Counted from the first letter of the stretch, positions 32,584 to 41,290 are shown. The stretch is 42,780 nt of DNA from an uncultured Mailhella sp. (GCA_948482415.1 CAOMFZ010000001.1:1-42780); one strand, 5' to 3'. The notes: generated by a model from the sequence alone, not told the origin. Translations and numbers: made by a program.

Positions 32584-34362
32584 TTATGCTTTTGGACAGT
32601 AACTGACCAGTTTTTGAAAGACTCCGTCAATATCCAAATCAGACGTATCGACAATAATCGCAGTTTCATGGGGTTTCAGCGGATCAACGGCTCTGTTTCT
32701 GTCCTGCGCATCACGGGCAATAATATTTTGCAAAATATCTTCGTATACCGCTTCCTGCCCTTTTTGCACAAGCTCATCATAACGGCGTTTTGCGCGTACT
32801 TCCGGACGGGCATCAAGGAAAAATTTAAGCGGTGCATGAGGAAAAACAACAGTGCCCATATCCCTGCCCTCTGCCACAAGAGCAGTCTGACTGCCGATTT
32901 CCCGCTGATATTTTTGCAGGGCTTTGCGCACTTCAGGAATTTTTGCCACAATGGACGCCAAGCGGCCGGCTTTTTCCGTGCGGATTTCTTCGCCGATTTT
33001 TTCACCATTTAAATAGAGGACAGACTGTTCATTTTCTTTTTTCAATGCATAAGAATACTTGGCAAATTCTTCCTGCATTTTTCTCTCACTCAAATCTGCC
33101 ACACCGGCTCCCACGCGCAAACCCAGACTGCGGTACATTGCCCCTGTATCCAAATAGGCAATACCCAAATAAGCGGCAAGTTTTTTCGCCAAAGTACTTT
33201 TGCCCACTCCGGCAGGTCCGTCAATGGTCACAATGAGATTTCCTTTGCCCAAAAGTTCACGCATAGCAGATAAAAACATGGTATTTTCTTCCGCAGTGCC
33301 AATGGAAACACGCACTAAATGAGAAAGCCCGTAACTTGCCAAAGCCCGTACAATAATGCCCCGTTCCAAAAGCTTTTGACAAACTTCTTTTGCGGACAAG
33401 ACGGCAGGTTCAAACATAATAAAATTGGAATGGGAAGGATACACTTTACAGCCAAGCTCCTGCAAAGCCTTTGCCATATTCGCCCGCTCTGCCATGGTGT
33501 GGGTGATTGTTTTTTGTTTGAATTCCTCGTCCTGCAAAGCACAGACTGCTGCTTCCTGTGCCAATATATTAATGGAAAACGGCAGCCTAATACGCCATAA
33601 ATAATCTGCCACCGTTTCCGGCACAAAAATATACCCGATACGCATGCCGGCAAGTCCGTAAACTTTTGAAAAGGTCCGCATAATGGCAACATTTTCAAAA
33701 CTTGCCAGCTCACCGATAATGGAGCAGTCTTCTTCTTTGCCGGCAAATTCAATATAGGCCTCGTCCACAACCAGCAAACATGTTTCAGGCAGTGACTTTG
33801 CAAAAGCAAGCAGTTCCTTTCTGTCAGCAAGGCGGCCGCTGGGATTGTCAGGACTTGTCACAAAACAAAGGGCTGTGTTTTCATCAATCAAAGCCCGCAG
33901 CCCTTCAAAATCAAAACTAAAATCTTCTTTCAAAGGTGCAGTGCGAATTTCACAGTTCTGTACTTTTGCCTGCGTGGAATATAAACCGAAACAAGGCTTA
34001 AACATCACCGCATTATGCTTGCCCGGCACAGTCAATGTGCGGAATAAAAGGTCAATGATTTCATCGGAACCATTGCCTGCAAAAATTTGTTTTTCACTGA
34101 TAAAAGGATATTTTTTTTGATAATAATTTGCAATGGCTTTGACAAGCCTGGGATTGCCTGCCTGAGGATAGCGAAAAGCATTACCAACATTCTGCACCAT
34201 GCTTTCCTTTGCAAGTTTTGAAGAACCAAAAGGATTTTCATTGCTTGCCATTTTGATAACATGGGCTAACTGATATTTTTCTTTAATTTCATCAATGGAT
34301 AAGCCCGCCACATAGGGCTCAAAAGATTTGATATGTTCACAAATTGGTAATTCACTTTTCAT
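32584..34362 (-). CDS. Fused histidinol-phosphate aminotransferase / cytidylate kinase
   Basis: A single frame of about 592 residues carrying two complete enzymes. Residues 1-365 are a HisC-type PLP aminotransferase: ELPICEHIKSFEPYVAG, MASNENPFGSS, NGSDEIIDLLF, TSPDNPSGR, VVDEAYIEF and the PLP-lysine motif RTFSKVYGLAGMRIGY. Residues from about 375 are a cytidylate kinase: IVTIDGPAGVGKSTLAKKL (P-loop), YLDTGAMYRSLGL, VAEGRDMGTVVFPHA and RDAQDRNRAVDPL. HisC acts in histidine synthesis, Cmk makes CDP/dCDP; they do not share a pathway. ATGs at 34389, 34371 and 34362 are possible; I chose the last, where HisC homology begins and which is clear of the upstream terminator. An AAAGGA precedes a GTG at the Cmk boundary. 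Confidence 0.9.
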   Translation of the reverse strand: MKSELPICEHIKSFEPYVAGLSIDEIKEKYQLAHVIKMASNENPFGSSKLAKESMVQNVGNAFRYPQAGNPRLVKAIANYYQKKYPFISEKQIFAGNGSDEIIDLLFRTLTVPGKHNAVMFKPCFGLYSTQAKVQNCEIRTAPLKEDFSFDFEGLRALIDENTALCFVTSPDNPSGRLADRKELLAFAKSLPETCLLVVDEAYIEFAGKEEDCSIIGELASFENVAIMRTFSKVYGLAGMRIGYIFVPETVADYLWRIRLPFSINILAQEAAVCALQDEEFKQKTITHTMAERANMAKALQELGCKVYPSHSNFIMFEPAVLSAKEVCQKLLERGIIVRALASYGLSHLVRVSIGTAEENTMFLSAMRELLGKGNLIVTIDGPAGVGKSTLAKKLAAYLGIAYLDTGAMYRSLGLRVGAGVADLSERKMQEEFAKYSYALKKENEQSVLYLNGEKIGEEIRTEKAGRLASIVAKIPEVRKALQKYQREIGSQTALVAEGRDMGTVVFPHAPLKFFLDARPEVRAKRRYDELVQKGQEAVYEDILQNIIARDAQDRNRAVDPLKPHETAIIVDTSDLDIDGVFQKLVSYCPKA

Positions 34363-34390
34363 AAATGCCATAACCCCATAAAATTCCATA

Positions 34391-34423
34391 GAAAAAAGAG
34401 CTTTGGCAAAAATATGCCAAAGC
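34391..34423 (-). terminator. Terminator after the universal stress gene
   Basis: Read on the minus strand, GCTTTGGCA (34415-34423) pairs with TGCCAAAGC (34400-34408), followed by TCTTTTTTC. It separates the usp gene from hisC-cmk. Confidence 0.8.
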
Positions 34424-34446
34424 CCTCAGCGTTTAATTTTTTATCC

Positions 34447-34890
34447 TTATTCAGTAGGACGAATTGTCAAAACAGGAATAACTGAATTTTTAACAACCTT
34501 TTCAGCAACTGAGCCAAAAAGCATACGGTCAATACCGGTTCTGCCGTGTGTGCCCATAATGATAAGGTCTGCTTTTTCTCTGTCAGCGCAAGCTAAAATT
34601 TCTTCAGCAGCATATCCGATAACAACATCAGAAGTGACATTCACCCCTGCAAAATTTTCTTTTACGAATTGTTCCATGGTTGCTTTTGCGCCGTCAACAA
34701 TTTCGCTCACAAAAGTATCGATAGAATTAGGCGGAACATGGAAACCGGTATACTGTGTCATGGTAGGAGCTACATAAAGAGCAACTACGCTTCCGCCTGA
34801 CATTTGTGCAAGCATAGTTGCATAAGAAGCAACTTCCTTACTGTGTTCTGCTAAATCTAAAGCACATACGATTTTCTTAAAAGATGCCAT
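34447..34890 (-). CDS. Universal stress protein, UspA family
   Basis: A 147-residue cytosolic protein with the Usp fold. It opens with KKIVCALDLAEHSKEVASYA (Asp in the nucleotide pocket) and ends with the ATP-binding signature MGTHGRTGIDRMLFGSVAEK, followed by VPVLTIRP-like VIPVLTIRPTE. It is thus of the ATP-binding type. It has a strong AAAGGGG ribosome binding site, its own likely promoter upstream and its own terminator, so it is a single-gene unit. Usp proteins rise in stress and starvation; the specific role here is unknown. Confidence 0.93.
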   Translation of the reverse strand: MASFKKIVCALDLAEHSKEVASYATMLAQMSGGSVVALYVAPTMTQYTGFHVPPNSIDTFVSEIVDGAKATMEQFVKENFAGVNVTSDVVIGYAAEEILACADREKADLIIMGTHGRTGIDRMLFGSVAEKVVKNSVIPVLTIRPTE

Positions 34891-34938
34891 AATAAACCCC
34901 TTTCCAAAGATTTAAGTTTATAAAAACTTCCTGTCTTT

Positions 34939-34967
34939 ATAATAGGTATTTTTTTCCGTCTGCACAA
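34939..34967 (-). promoter_or_regulatory. Candidate sigma-70-type promoter of the usp gene
   Basis: Read on the minus strand, TTGTGC (34962-34967) and TATTAT (34939-34944) are separated by exactly 17 bases and lie about 50 bases upstream of the usp start. Confidence 0.5.
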
Positions 34968-35079
34968 GCTATAAATGAGAAATTAGAAAAATATTTTTTA
35001 AAAGGGAAAATTTTGCTAGCTCAAAATGGGCAAAAAATACACACTTAAAAATTTAAAATAAACAAAATCAAAATACTAG

Positions 35080-35097
35080 AAAAAGTCTAGACTTTTT
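35080..35097. promoter_or_regulatory. Perfect 18-base palindrome next to the sigma-54 site
   Basis: AAAAAGTCTAGACTTTTT (35080-35097) is its own reverse complement. Its last T is the first base of the -24 element described next. A dimeric regulator bound here would overlap the polymerase site, which suggests repression, but the protein is unknown. Confidence 0.5.
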
Positions 35098-35112
35098 GGC
35101 AAGGCTTTTGCA
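35097..35112 (+). promoter_or_regulatory. Sigma-54 (-24/-12) promoter
   Basis: TGGCAAGGCTTTTGCA fits the sigma-54 consensus TGGCAC-N5-TTGCA with one mismatch and correct spacing of GG and GC. It lies about 110 bases before the gene at 35226. The rest of the 34891-35225 gap holds the usp promoter, the palindrome, and a small GCCG/CGGC hairpin near 35148-35162. Confidence 0.65.
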
Positions 35113-35225
35113 TAAGATAAGACAACCAGATTTAAAGCTATACTTTTTGCCGGGTTCGGCATATAGTTTTTTCTATGGACTGCGTTAGGGCAAATTCATG
35201 AAGAAATGCCCTTAAGGAGTGAAAC

Positions 35226-35747
35226 ATGAAGATTAACTCAGAATTAGAAAGAATTCTTCGCGCTCAACAACAGGCTCAAACAGTCAAAACAAAGAGTGCA
35301 GACAGCTCCACCGCTTTTGAAGACCTTTTACAAGGTGCCATGCAAAAGCAAGACGCAACACGTTTAGATGATGAGGAAATTTCCCTTCCGTCACTTGACC
35401 TTGCTGCCCTTAGTATTGGGATAGAAACAGAAAATGTTTCTGAAGTACAGAGTACAAGTGAAGAGGATATGAGTGCAAACCCTCGGCAGGCACTCTTGAA
35501 TGCAATTGAAAATTCCCTCTCAAGCCTTGATTTGTATACCCAAAGTATACAAAGCCAAAATGCTTCTTTTAATATGAAGCAGGCATGGCAGGGGCTCACG
35601 GCGTTTAACCAAAGTGTAAACGATTTACGTCAAAACTATGCAAGTCTTTCTGAACAAGATTCTTCCCTTGACGCCATGATTAATGATTTGGAAATTATGG
35701 CAGTAACCGAAACTTACAAATTTAATCGCGGTGATTATAGTCTGTAA
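35226..35747 (+). CDS. Unknown protein under likely sigma-54 control
   Basis: A 173-residue hydrophilic protein with no signal peptide or membrane segment. The N-terminus (about 1-30) and C-terminal half (about 85-165) look helical and may form coiled coils, with NPRQALLNAIENSLSSLDLY and FNQSVNDLRQNYASLSEQD. The middle is acidic and probably disordered. I do not recognise a family. The sigma-54-type promoter and the helical, Gln/Ser-rich make-up recall small flagellar or secretion accessory proteins, but no such genes are nearby, so this is only a suggestion. AAGGAGTGAAAC precedes the ATG. A terminator follows, so it is a single-gene unit. Confidence 0.75.
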   Translation: MKINSELERILRAQQQAQTVKTKSADSSTAFEDLLQGAMQKQDATRLDDEEISLPSLDLAALSIGIETENVSEVQSTSEEDMSANPRQALLNAIENSLSSLDLYTQSIQSQNASFNMKQAWQGLTAFNQSVNDLRQNYASLSEQDSSLDAMINDLEIMAVTETYKFNRGDYSL

Positions 35748-35770
35748 TTTTTCGTAAAAATCAGAAAAAA

Positions 35771-35798
35771 GGAAGTCTGGAAACAGGCTTCCTTTTTC
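35771..35798 (+). terminator. Terminator after the sigma-54-controlled gene
   Basis: GGAAG-T-CTG (35771-35779) pairs with CAG-G-CTTCC (35784-35792) over a GAAA loop and is followed by TTTTTCTTTT. Confidence 0.8.
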
Positions 35799-35879
35799 TT
35801 TTAAGCGCTGAAACTTTTTCTTTTCAAGAAAGGCGCTTTATTATACCATACGCACAGAGAAAAGAAAAACGAGAAAAAA

Positions 35880-37088
35880 ATGACAAGAAAAAATATAGAC
35901 AGAAAACAGATTGGTAATTTCACCGTCCTTGCCGCTGACGAAAATGCACGCGCAGGACTTTTGCAGACAGCCCATGGCGCCATTGAAACGCCTATTTTTA
36001 TGCCTGTGGGCACTGTGGGCAGCGTAAAAGCCATTGCTCCCGATGACTTAGAGAATATCGGCGCGCAAATTATTTTAGGCAATACCTATCACCTGTATTT
36101 GCGCCCCAATGATGAACTCATTGCCCGCCGCGGCGGTCTTCATAAATTTATCAGCTGGGATAAACCTGTTTTGACTGACAGCGGAGGCTTTCAGGTTTTC
36201 AGTCTGAGCTCCCTGCGCAAAATGACCGATGAATATGTGGAATTTCGCTCTCACCTTGACGGCTCCAAACATATTTTTTCCCCTGAAAAAGTTATTTCCA
36301 TTCAGCGCAATCTTAATTCTGATATTATGATGCAGCTGGACGAATGTATCGGCTACGGCGCAGCTGAAAAAGACGCGCTCAAAGCTGTGGAACGGAGCAC
36401 TGCCTGGGCAAAGCGCTGCCGTGAAGCCTATCCTTCTCATTTAGTCAATGAAATGCCTTGCGATGACATGGCTGTCGGACAAAATTCACGCGGCAATCTT
36501 TTATTTGGCATTGTGCAGGGCGAAACCTATCCGCATTTGCGCGAAATGAGCGCAAAATCCCTCATGGAAATTGGCATGGAAGGCTATGCAATCGGCGGAC
36601 TGGCTGTAGGTGAACCAAAACATAAAATGGTTAAAATCATTCGTGAGCTGCACCCAATTCTGCCGCAGACAAAACCCCGTTATCTCATGGGCGTTGGCAC
36701 TCCCCTTGATATTTTGTACGGCATTGAAAACGGTGTGGACATGTTTGACTGTGTTCTGCCTACGCGAAACGCACGAAACGGCACACTGTACACCCATAAC
36801 GGCAAAATCAATATCAAGCGCAAAGAATTTGCCGAAGACGACAGCCCGCTTGATGAACATTGTAATTGCTATACCTGCCGAACTTTCAGCAAGGCTTATT
36901 TGCGCCACCTCTACACCAGTCAGGAAATTTTATCATTCAGGCTTAACTCCCTGCATAATCTGACCTTTTTCCTTGACCTTGTGCGCGGTGCAAGAAAAGC
37001 CATATTTGAGGGAAGATACAAGGAATATAAAGCACATTTTGAGCAAGCCTATGCTGATGAAAACGAAAAATTTTTAATTGAAGAATAA
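35880..37088 (+). CDS. tgt: tRNA-guanine transglycosylase
   Basis: A 402-residue enzyme that exchanges G34 for the queuine precursor preQ1 in GUN-anticodon tRNAs. Visible marks are GNTYHLYLRPNDELI, LTDSGGFQVFSLS with catalytic Asp100, the substrate-binding GIVQGETYPHLR, YAIGGLAVGEPKHKM, the nucleophile Asp in VDMFDCVLPTRNARNG, and the zinc site HCNCYTCRTFSKAYLRHL. QueA, the next enzyme of the pathway, is at 4099. A 400-residue length is slightly above the usual 375. The ribosome binding site is weak. It begins a likely operon with the thioesterase, mnmE and perhaps the yajC-secDF genes. Confidence 0.97.
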   Translation: MTRKNIDRKQIGNFTVLAADENARAGLLQTAHGAIETPIFMPVGTVGSVKAIAPDDLENIGAQIILGNTYHLYLRPNDELIARRGGLHKFISWDKPVLTDSGGFQVFSLSSLRKMTDEYVEFRSHLDGSKHIFSPEKVISIQRNLNSDIMMQLDECIGYGAAEKDALKAVERSTAWAKRCREAYPSHLVNEMPCDDMAVGQNSRGNLLFGIVQGETYPHLREMSAKSLMEIGMEGYAIGGLAVGEPKHKMVKIIRELHPILPQTKPRYLMGVGTPLDILYGIENGVDMFDCVLPTRNARNGTLYTHNGKINIKRKEFAEDDSPLDEHCNCYTCRTFSKAYLRHLYTSQEILSFRLNSLHNLTFFLDLVRGARKAIFEGRYKEYKAHFEQAYADENEKFLIEE

Positions 37089-37109
37089 TTTATAGTTGGG
37101 AAAAATACC

Positions 37110-37547
37110 ATGAATACAATCACCAAAGAAGAACTCCAGAACCTTATTGGCAATGAAGACGCTGTCGGCAAATATTTCCAAATTGAAGTACTGGATTTTG
37201 CTGACAATTTTGCAAAATGTGCCATGCCCATTACGGATAAGCATCAAAACCCCCTTGCCATTGCCCACGGCGGAGCAATTTTTTCCCTTGCCGACCTTTG
37301 TTTTGAAACTGCCTGTCATGCCGCCGGACGTTTTTGCGTCAACACACAAACGTCCATTTCTTTTTTAAATAAAGGGATTGGCGACAAACTTTTTGCAGAA
37401 GCAAAACTTCTCAAAAGCGGCTCAAAAATGGTTGTCTATGAAGTCAAAGTCACAGATACGGAAAATACCCTTGTGGCACAAGGGCAAATTACAGGCTATT
37501 GCCTTGGCAGAGTTGAAGAATTAATGAATAAAAACCCGCAAAAATAA
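37110..37547 (+). CDS. PaaI-type hotdog thioesterase
   Basis: A 145-residue hotdog-fold protein. HQNPLAIAHGGAIFSLADLC is the PaaI signature with its conserved HGG and the Asp/Glu of the acyl-CoA thioesterase site, followed by TSISFLNKG and AEAKLLKSGSKMVVYEVKVTD strands. Such enzymes hydrolyse aromatic or short-chain acyl-CoA esters; substrate unknown here. It sits 21 bases after tgt and two before mnmE, so it is probably co-transcribed with both tRNA-modification genes, though a functional link is not evident. Confidence 0.88.
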   Translation: MNTITKEELQNLIGNEDAVGKYFQIEVLDFADNFAKCAMPITDKHQNPLAIAHGGAIFSLADLCFETACHAAGRFCVNTQTSISFLNKGIGDKLFAEAKLLKSGSKMVVYEVKVTDTENTLVAQGQITGYCLGRVEELMNKNPQK

Positions 37548-37549
37548 TT

Positions 37550-39109
37550 ATGCTTAATACCATAAATAAAAAAGATACTATTGCCGCCATTGCCACCGGT
37601 GCGTCAGCAGGCGGACTGGGTGTTATCAGAATTTCCGGGCAAAAAGCAAAAGATATCCTGCTCACGGTTTTTCGTCCCAAACAACATACTTTTTTTCAGC
37701 TCAAGCCCCGCTATATGCATTATGGCTCATTTCTTTTCAATGAAAACGGACAGGAGCAAATTTTAGACGAAATTTTAGCCGTCTATTTTCCTGCTCCCCA
37801 TTCCTACACCGGCGAAGATGTGGCAGAAATCCATGCCCACGGCAGTACTGTTTTACTTCATACCATGCTTGAGTACATTCTTTCTCTGGGCATTCGTCAG
37901 GCAGAAGCAGGGGAATTTACCAAACGGGCATTTTTGAACGGACGTATTGATTTATCCCAAGCTGAAGCTGTGGCTGAAATTATTGCCGCTCCCAGTGTTG
38001 AGGGTCTGCGGCTTGCTTCCGCCAAACTGCACGGACAATTAGGACAGCGCATTGAAGAACTGCGCGCGCAAATTGAATATATACGCCGCCGCCTTTGCCT
38101 TGCCATTGATTTTCCGGAAGAAGAGGGAGAGTGCCTGCCCCATGAGGAATTTCATGCGCTTACCGGTAAACTGCAAAACGATATACAAGCACTCATCAAT
38201 GCCTATGAACGGGCAAAACCATGGCAGGAAGGAGCGCTTGTTGTGCTGGCAGGGCAGGTCAATGCGGGCAAATCAAGTCTGATGAATGCTCTTTTAGGCA
38301 GAGAACGCGCCATTGTCACCGAACAGGCAGGCACCACCCGCGATTATCTGGAAGAAGCCAGTTCCTTGAGGGGCTTGCCCATTCGCCTGACCGACACGGC
38401 AGGACTTCGCGAAATTGCGTGGATTATGGAGCATTACCCCAATACGCGCATCTATTTTGACGAAGAACGCGCAAAAGAAATTATTGCCGCTATTAAAAAT
38501 AATACGCTTTCCGGGCAAAATTCCCCTATCAATCCCATTGAGGCAGAAGGCATTTGCCGCAGTCTTGCCCTTATTGAACAGGCAGACATTGTTTTTCTTG
38601 TTTTTGACGGCAAAGCTATTATCGAAACATGCGGCAATGATGCAGACGCAATCTTTACCCACATGCAGGCAGAACTTTCCCTGCTTCCGAAGCAGACAAA
38701 AAAACTGTGTATCTGGAATAAGGCAGACCTTGCCCCGCTGACACAAGAAGCCGTTGCAGCTCTCGAAGAAAAAGCAGATTGTCCTGTTCTTTGCCTTTCA
38801 GTTCGTGAAAAAAAGCATAGTGACTATTTCCGCCATACGATTGATGATTTGGCGCAAAAAGCTTATGCCATGCTGGTGACAAGCGACAGACAGCAAAATG
38901 AAATTGCTCCCAACCGCAGACAGGCAGGACTTTTGCAAAAAGCCTATGACGAGCTCGCCATTCTGCATACGGAAATTGACATTCTTCCCCCGGATATTAC
39001 AGCCATACGCCTTGAAAGTGCGGCTGATTATCTTGGAAATATCACAGGCTTATGCAATGTGGACGAAACATTTAACGCCATTTTTGAAGAATTCTGCATT
39101 GGCAAATAA
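37550..39109 (+). CDS. mnmE: tRNA modification GTPase MnmE, with an insertion in the G domain
   Basis: A 519-residue K+-dependent GTPase that, with MnmG, places the cmnm5 group on U34 of tRNAs. The N-terminal folate-binding domain has TIAAIATGASAGGLGVIRIS. The helical domain holds the G domain: G1 GQVNAGKSSL (about 234-243), EQAGTTRDYLEE (K-loop), DTAGLRE (282-288) and G4 NKAD (390-393). The C-terminal CIGK gives the catalytic Cys. Usual length is about 455. Roughly 35-40 extra residues (about 290-328, including EHYPNTRIYFDEERAKEII) sit just after switch II. It follows the thioesterase by two bases. mnmG is not in the window. Confidence 0.95.
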   Translation: MLNTINKKDTIAAIATGASAGGLGVIRISGQKAKDILLTVFRPKQHTFFQLKPRYMHYGSFLFNENGQEQILDEILAVYFPAPHSYTGEDVAEIHAHGSTVLLHTMLEYILSLGIRQAEAGEFTKRAFLNGRIDLSQAEAVAEIIAAPSVEGLRLASAKLHGQLGQRIEELRAQIEYIRRRLCLAIDFPEEEGECLPHEEFHALTGKLQNDIQALINAYERAKPWQEGALVVLAGQVNAGKSSLMNALLGRERAIVTEQAGTTRDYLEEASSLRGLPIRLTDTAGLREIAWIMEHYPNTRIYFDEERAKEIIAAIKNNTLSGQNSPINPIEAEGICRSLALIEQADIVFLVFDGKAIIETCGNDADAIFTHMQAELSLLPKQTKKLCIWNKADLAPLTQEAVAALEEKADCPVLCLSVREKKHSDYFRHTIDDLAQKAYAMLVTSDRQQNEIAPNRRQAGLLQKAYDELAILHTEIDILPPDITAIRLESAADYLGNITGLCNVDETFNAIFEEFCIGK

Positions 39110-39200
39110 AGAAAGCTCACTTCTATCACCACAAAAGGGCAAAAAATTTTTTTCCCAAAAATAACTAATGCATTAATAAAAAAAATACGTTATATACATT

Positions 39201-39221
39201 TTGATATTGCCAAAATATCAA
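39201..39221. promoter_or_regulatory. Inverted repeat TTGATATT-N5-AATATCAA before yajC
   Basis: Perfect eight-base arms lie 55 bases upstream of the yajC start in an AT-rich gap. It could be an operator for the yajC-secDF genes. No T run follows directly, so a terminator is less likely. Confidence 0.4.
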
Positions 39222-39275
39222 GAATGATTATTTTTTTTATACCGTTTTTGGTAAATTCTTTTTTTGGAGGCTTCA

Positions 39276-39629
39276 ATGCTTACCTCTATTGCTTATGCTG
39301 CTGCCGGAAATCCGGGCGCTGCCGGTGACGCCGGCGGAATGTTCGCTTCATTTGTTCCCCTTATTCTTATGTTTGTTGTGTTCTATTTCCTCTTAATCCG
39401 TCCACAACAAAAAAGAGCAAAACAACACAAAGAAATGCTCAACGCACTGAAAAAAGGTGACTATGTTATTACCTCCGGCGGATTGCTTGGCCGTATTGTT
39501 GAAATCAACGGCGACATTTTCACCATTGACCTTGGCGACTCAAAAGTTCGTACTCCCCGCTCCTATGTAAGCGGAACATATGATCCTAAAAATTTGGAAA
39601 GCGTTTCTGCTGACGAACCAAATAAATAA
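39276..39629 (+). CDS. yajC: Preprotein translocase subunit YajC
   Basis: A 117-residue single-pass membrane protein that associates with SecD-SecF. The N-terminal Gly/Ala-rich part is followed by a membrane helix (FVPLILMFVVFYFLLIRPQQ, with the conserved RPQQKR at its end). The soluble C-terminus has ALKKGDYVITSGGLLGRI, the YajC signature. I chose the ATG at 39276, which has GGAGG five bases upstream; an in-frame TTG at 39264 overlaps that ribosome binding site. The gene starts the yajC-secD-secF set. Confidence 0.95.
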   Translation: MLTSIAYAAAGNPGAAGDAGGMFASFVPLILMFVVFYFLLIRPQQKRAKQHKEMLNALKKGDYVITSGGLLGRIVEINGDIFTIDLGDSKVRTPRSYVSGTYDPKNLESVSADEPNK

Positions 39630-39638
39630 TGCAAATTT

Positions 39639-39660
39639 ACCTCTCCTTTTCGGGAGAGGT
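39639..39660 (+). terminator. Hairpin between yajC and secD
   Basis: ACCTCTCC pairs with GGGAGAGGT and is followed by TTTATTTG. The T run is short, so it may only reduce transcription into secD or protect the yajC end of the message. Confidence 0.55.
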
Positions 39661-39700
39661 TTATTTGTCCTGAAAGCCAAAATTCAATTTGGGATAATCC

Positions 39701-41281
39701 ATGAAATCAATTACCTTTCGCTTATTCCTGTCAATTTTCGTGCTGTTGGCAGGTCTATACTGTGCACTGCCCAATATTCCTGCTATAGGAAACAGTTTTT
39801 TAAAAGATATATTCCCCGAACAGCGTATCAATTTAGGACTTGACCTGAAAGGGGGCATGAACTTAACCCTCGGTGTTGATGTTGAAAAAGCGCTGGAAAG
39901 CACCCTTTCCATTACCGGACAAGGTGTGCGTGAACGTGTTATTTCCGAGGGTCTCAATATTTTGCGTCCGCGCATGACTGACGGACAGCTTGAAATCATC
40001 GTTCCAAAAGCCGGTGACGTAAGCAAAATCAGAGATATTATCCAAAAGTGGTATCCAAACTTACAGCTTGTTGCTGAAAATGCATATAATGCCGGTTCTT
40101 CCGAAGGACAAAGTTTAAAATATGTGCTGAATGACATGGCAAGAAAAGAAGCGGAAAATATGACCCTTGACCAGGTTGTGCGCACCATCAGAAACCGTAT
40201 TGACCAATTTGGGGTTGCGGAACCCGATATCCGTAAACAATCCAACAATCAGGTGCAGGTACAGCTGCCCGGACTGACGGATACAAGCCGTGCTATCCAA
40301 ATTGTCGGACAAACGGCACACCTTGAATTCAGACTTGTCCGTGATGATATCAACCCCAACAGTATGGTTCTGCCTGCCGGCACAAGCCGCTTCCCCATGC
40401 TGGATAAAAAAGGCGGACATTCCACCATTATTTTGGACAATGAAGTGCTCCTGACAGGTGCTGATATTGCCAATGCCCGCCCTGCTTTTGACCAGTTTGC
40501 CTCAGCCTATGTTTCTTTGAAATTCAGCCCTCAGGGTGCGCTGACCTTTGAAAAAATTACCGGCGAAAATATCAAGAAACGCCTTGCCATTGTGCTTGAC
40601 GGCGAAGTGTATTCCGCCCCTGTTATCCAAGACAGAATTGCCGGCGGTGAAGCAAGCATCAGCGGTGACTTTACCACTGATGAGGCAAATGACCTGGCTG
40701 TTGTTTTGCGTGCCGGTTCCCTGCCTGCTCCTGTGAATATTTTAGAAGAAAGAACAGTCGGTCCTTCTTTGGGGCAGGAATCCATTAACAGCGGTATCAC
40801 CGCTTCTTTAGTGGGCGCACTGCTTGTTCTTGGCATGATGCCTTTATTCTATGGCTTTTCCGGGCTTGTAGCCGATGTTCTCCTTTGCGGAACGCTGACC
40901 CTTTTATTTGCAGGACTTTCCATGTTTGGCGCAACCCTCACCCTTCCCGGCATTGCGGGGGTTGTTCTGACAATCGGTATGGCAGTTGACGCAAATGTGC
41001 TGATTTTTGAACGCATACGCGAAGAACTGCGGCTCGGAATGACCACAGCAGAAGCCATTTATGCAGGTTTCAACCGTGCAAGTATTTCCATTATCGACTC
41101 AAACCTGACAACAATTATTGCCGCAATTATTTTGTACCAGTTTGGTACGGGGCCAATCCGCGGATTTGCCATTACGCTTAGTCTCGGTATTGTGGCTTCA
41201 ATTTTTACTTCTGTTTTTGTCTGCCGCGCATGCTTTGAATGGTGGTCAAACAAAAATCCGGACAAGAAATTGAGCGTTTAG
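39701..41281 (+). CDS. secD: Protein export membrane protein SecD
   Basis: A 526-residue RND-type subunit that, with SecF, uses the proton-motive force to pull proteins through SecYEG. One N-terminal helix is followed by the D1 motif LGLDLKGGMNLTLGVD. Then comes the large periplasmic P1 domain (to about 330), with RIDQFGVAEPDI and GEVYSAPVIQDRIAGG. Five C-terminal helices carry SINSGITASLVGALLV and VDANVLIFERIREELRLG. Length is normal for the form without the extra N-terminal region. It stands 71 bases after yajC and nine before secF. Confidence 0.97.
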   Translation: MKSITFRLFLSIFVLLAGLYCALPNIPAIGNSFLKDIFPEQRINLGLDLKGGMNLTLGVDVEKALESTLSITGQGVRERVISEGLNILRPRMTDGQLEIIVPKAGDVSKIRDIIQKWYPNLQLVAENAYNAGSSEGQSLKYVLNDMARKEAENMTLDQVVRTIRNRIDQFGVAEPDIRKQSNNQVQVQLPGLTDTSRAIQIVGQTAHLEFRLVRDDINPNSMVLPAGTSRFPMLDKKGGHSTIILDNEVLLTGADIANARPAFDQFASAYVSLKFSPQGALTFEKITGENIKKRLAIVLDGEVYSAPVIQDRIAGGEASISGDFTTDEANDLAVVLRAGSLPAPVNILEERTVGPSLGQESINSGITASLVGALLVLGMMPLFYGFSGLVADVLLCGTLTLLFAGLSMFGATLTLPGIAGVVLTIGMAVDANVLIFERIREELRLGMTTAEAIYAGFNRASISIIDSNLTTIIAAIILYQFGTGPIRGFAITLSLGIVASIFTSVFVCRACFEWWSNKNPDKKLSV

Positions 41282-41290
41282 GAGAAGCAT

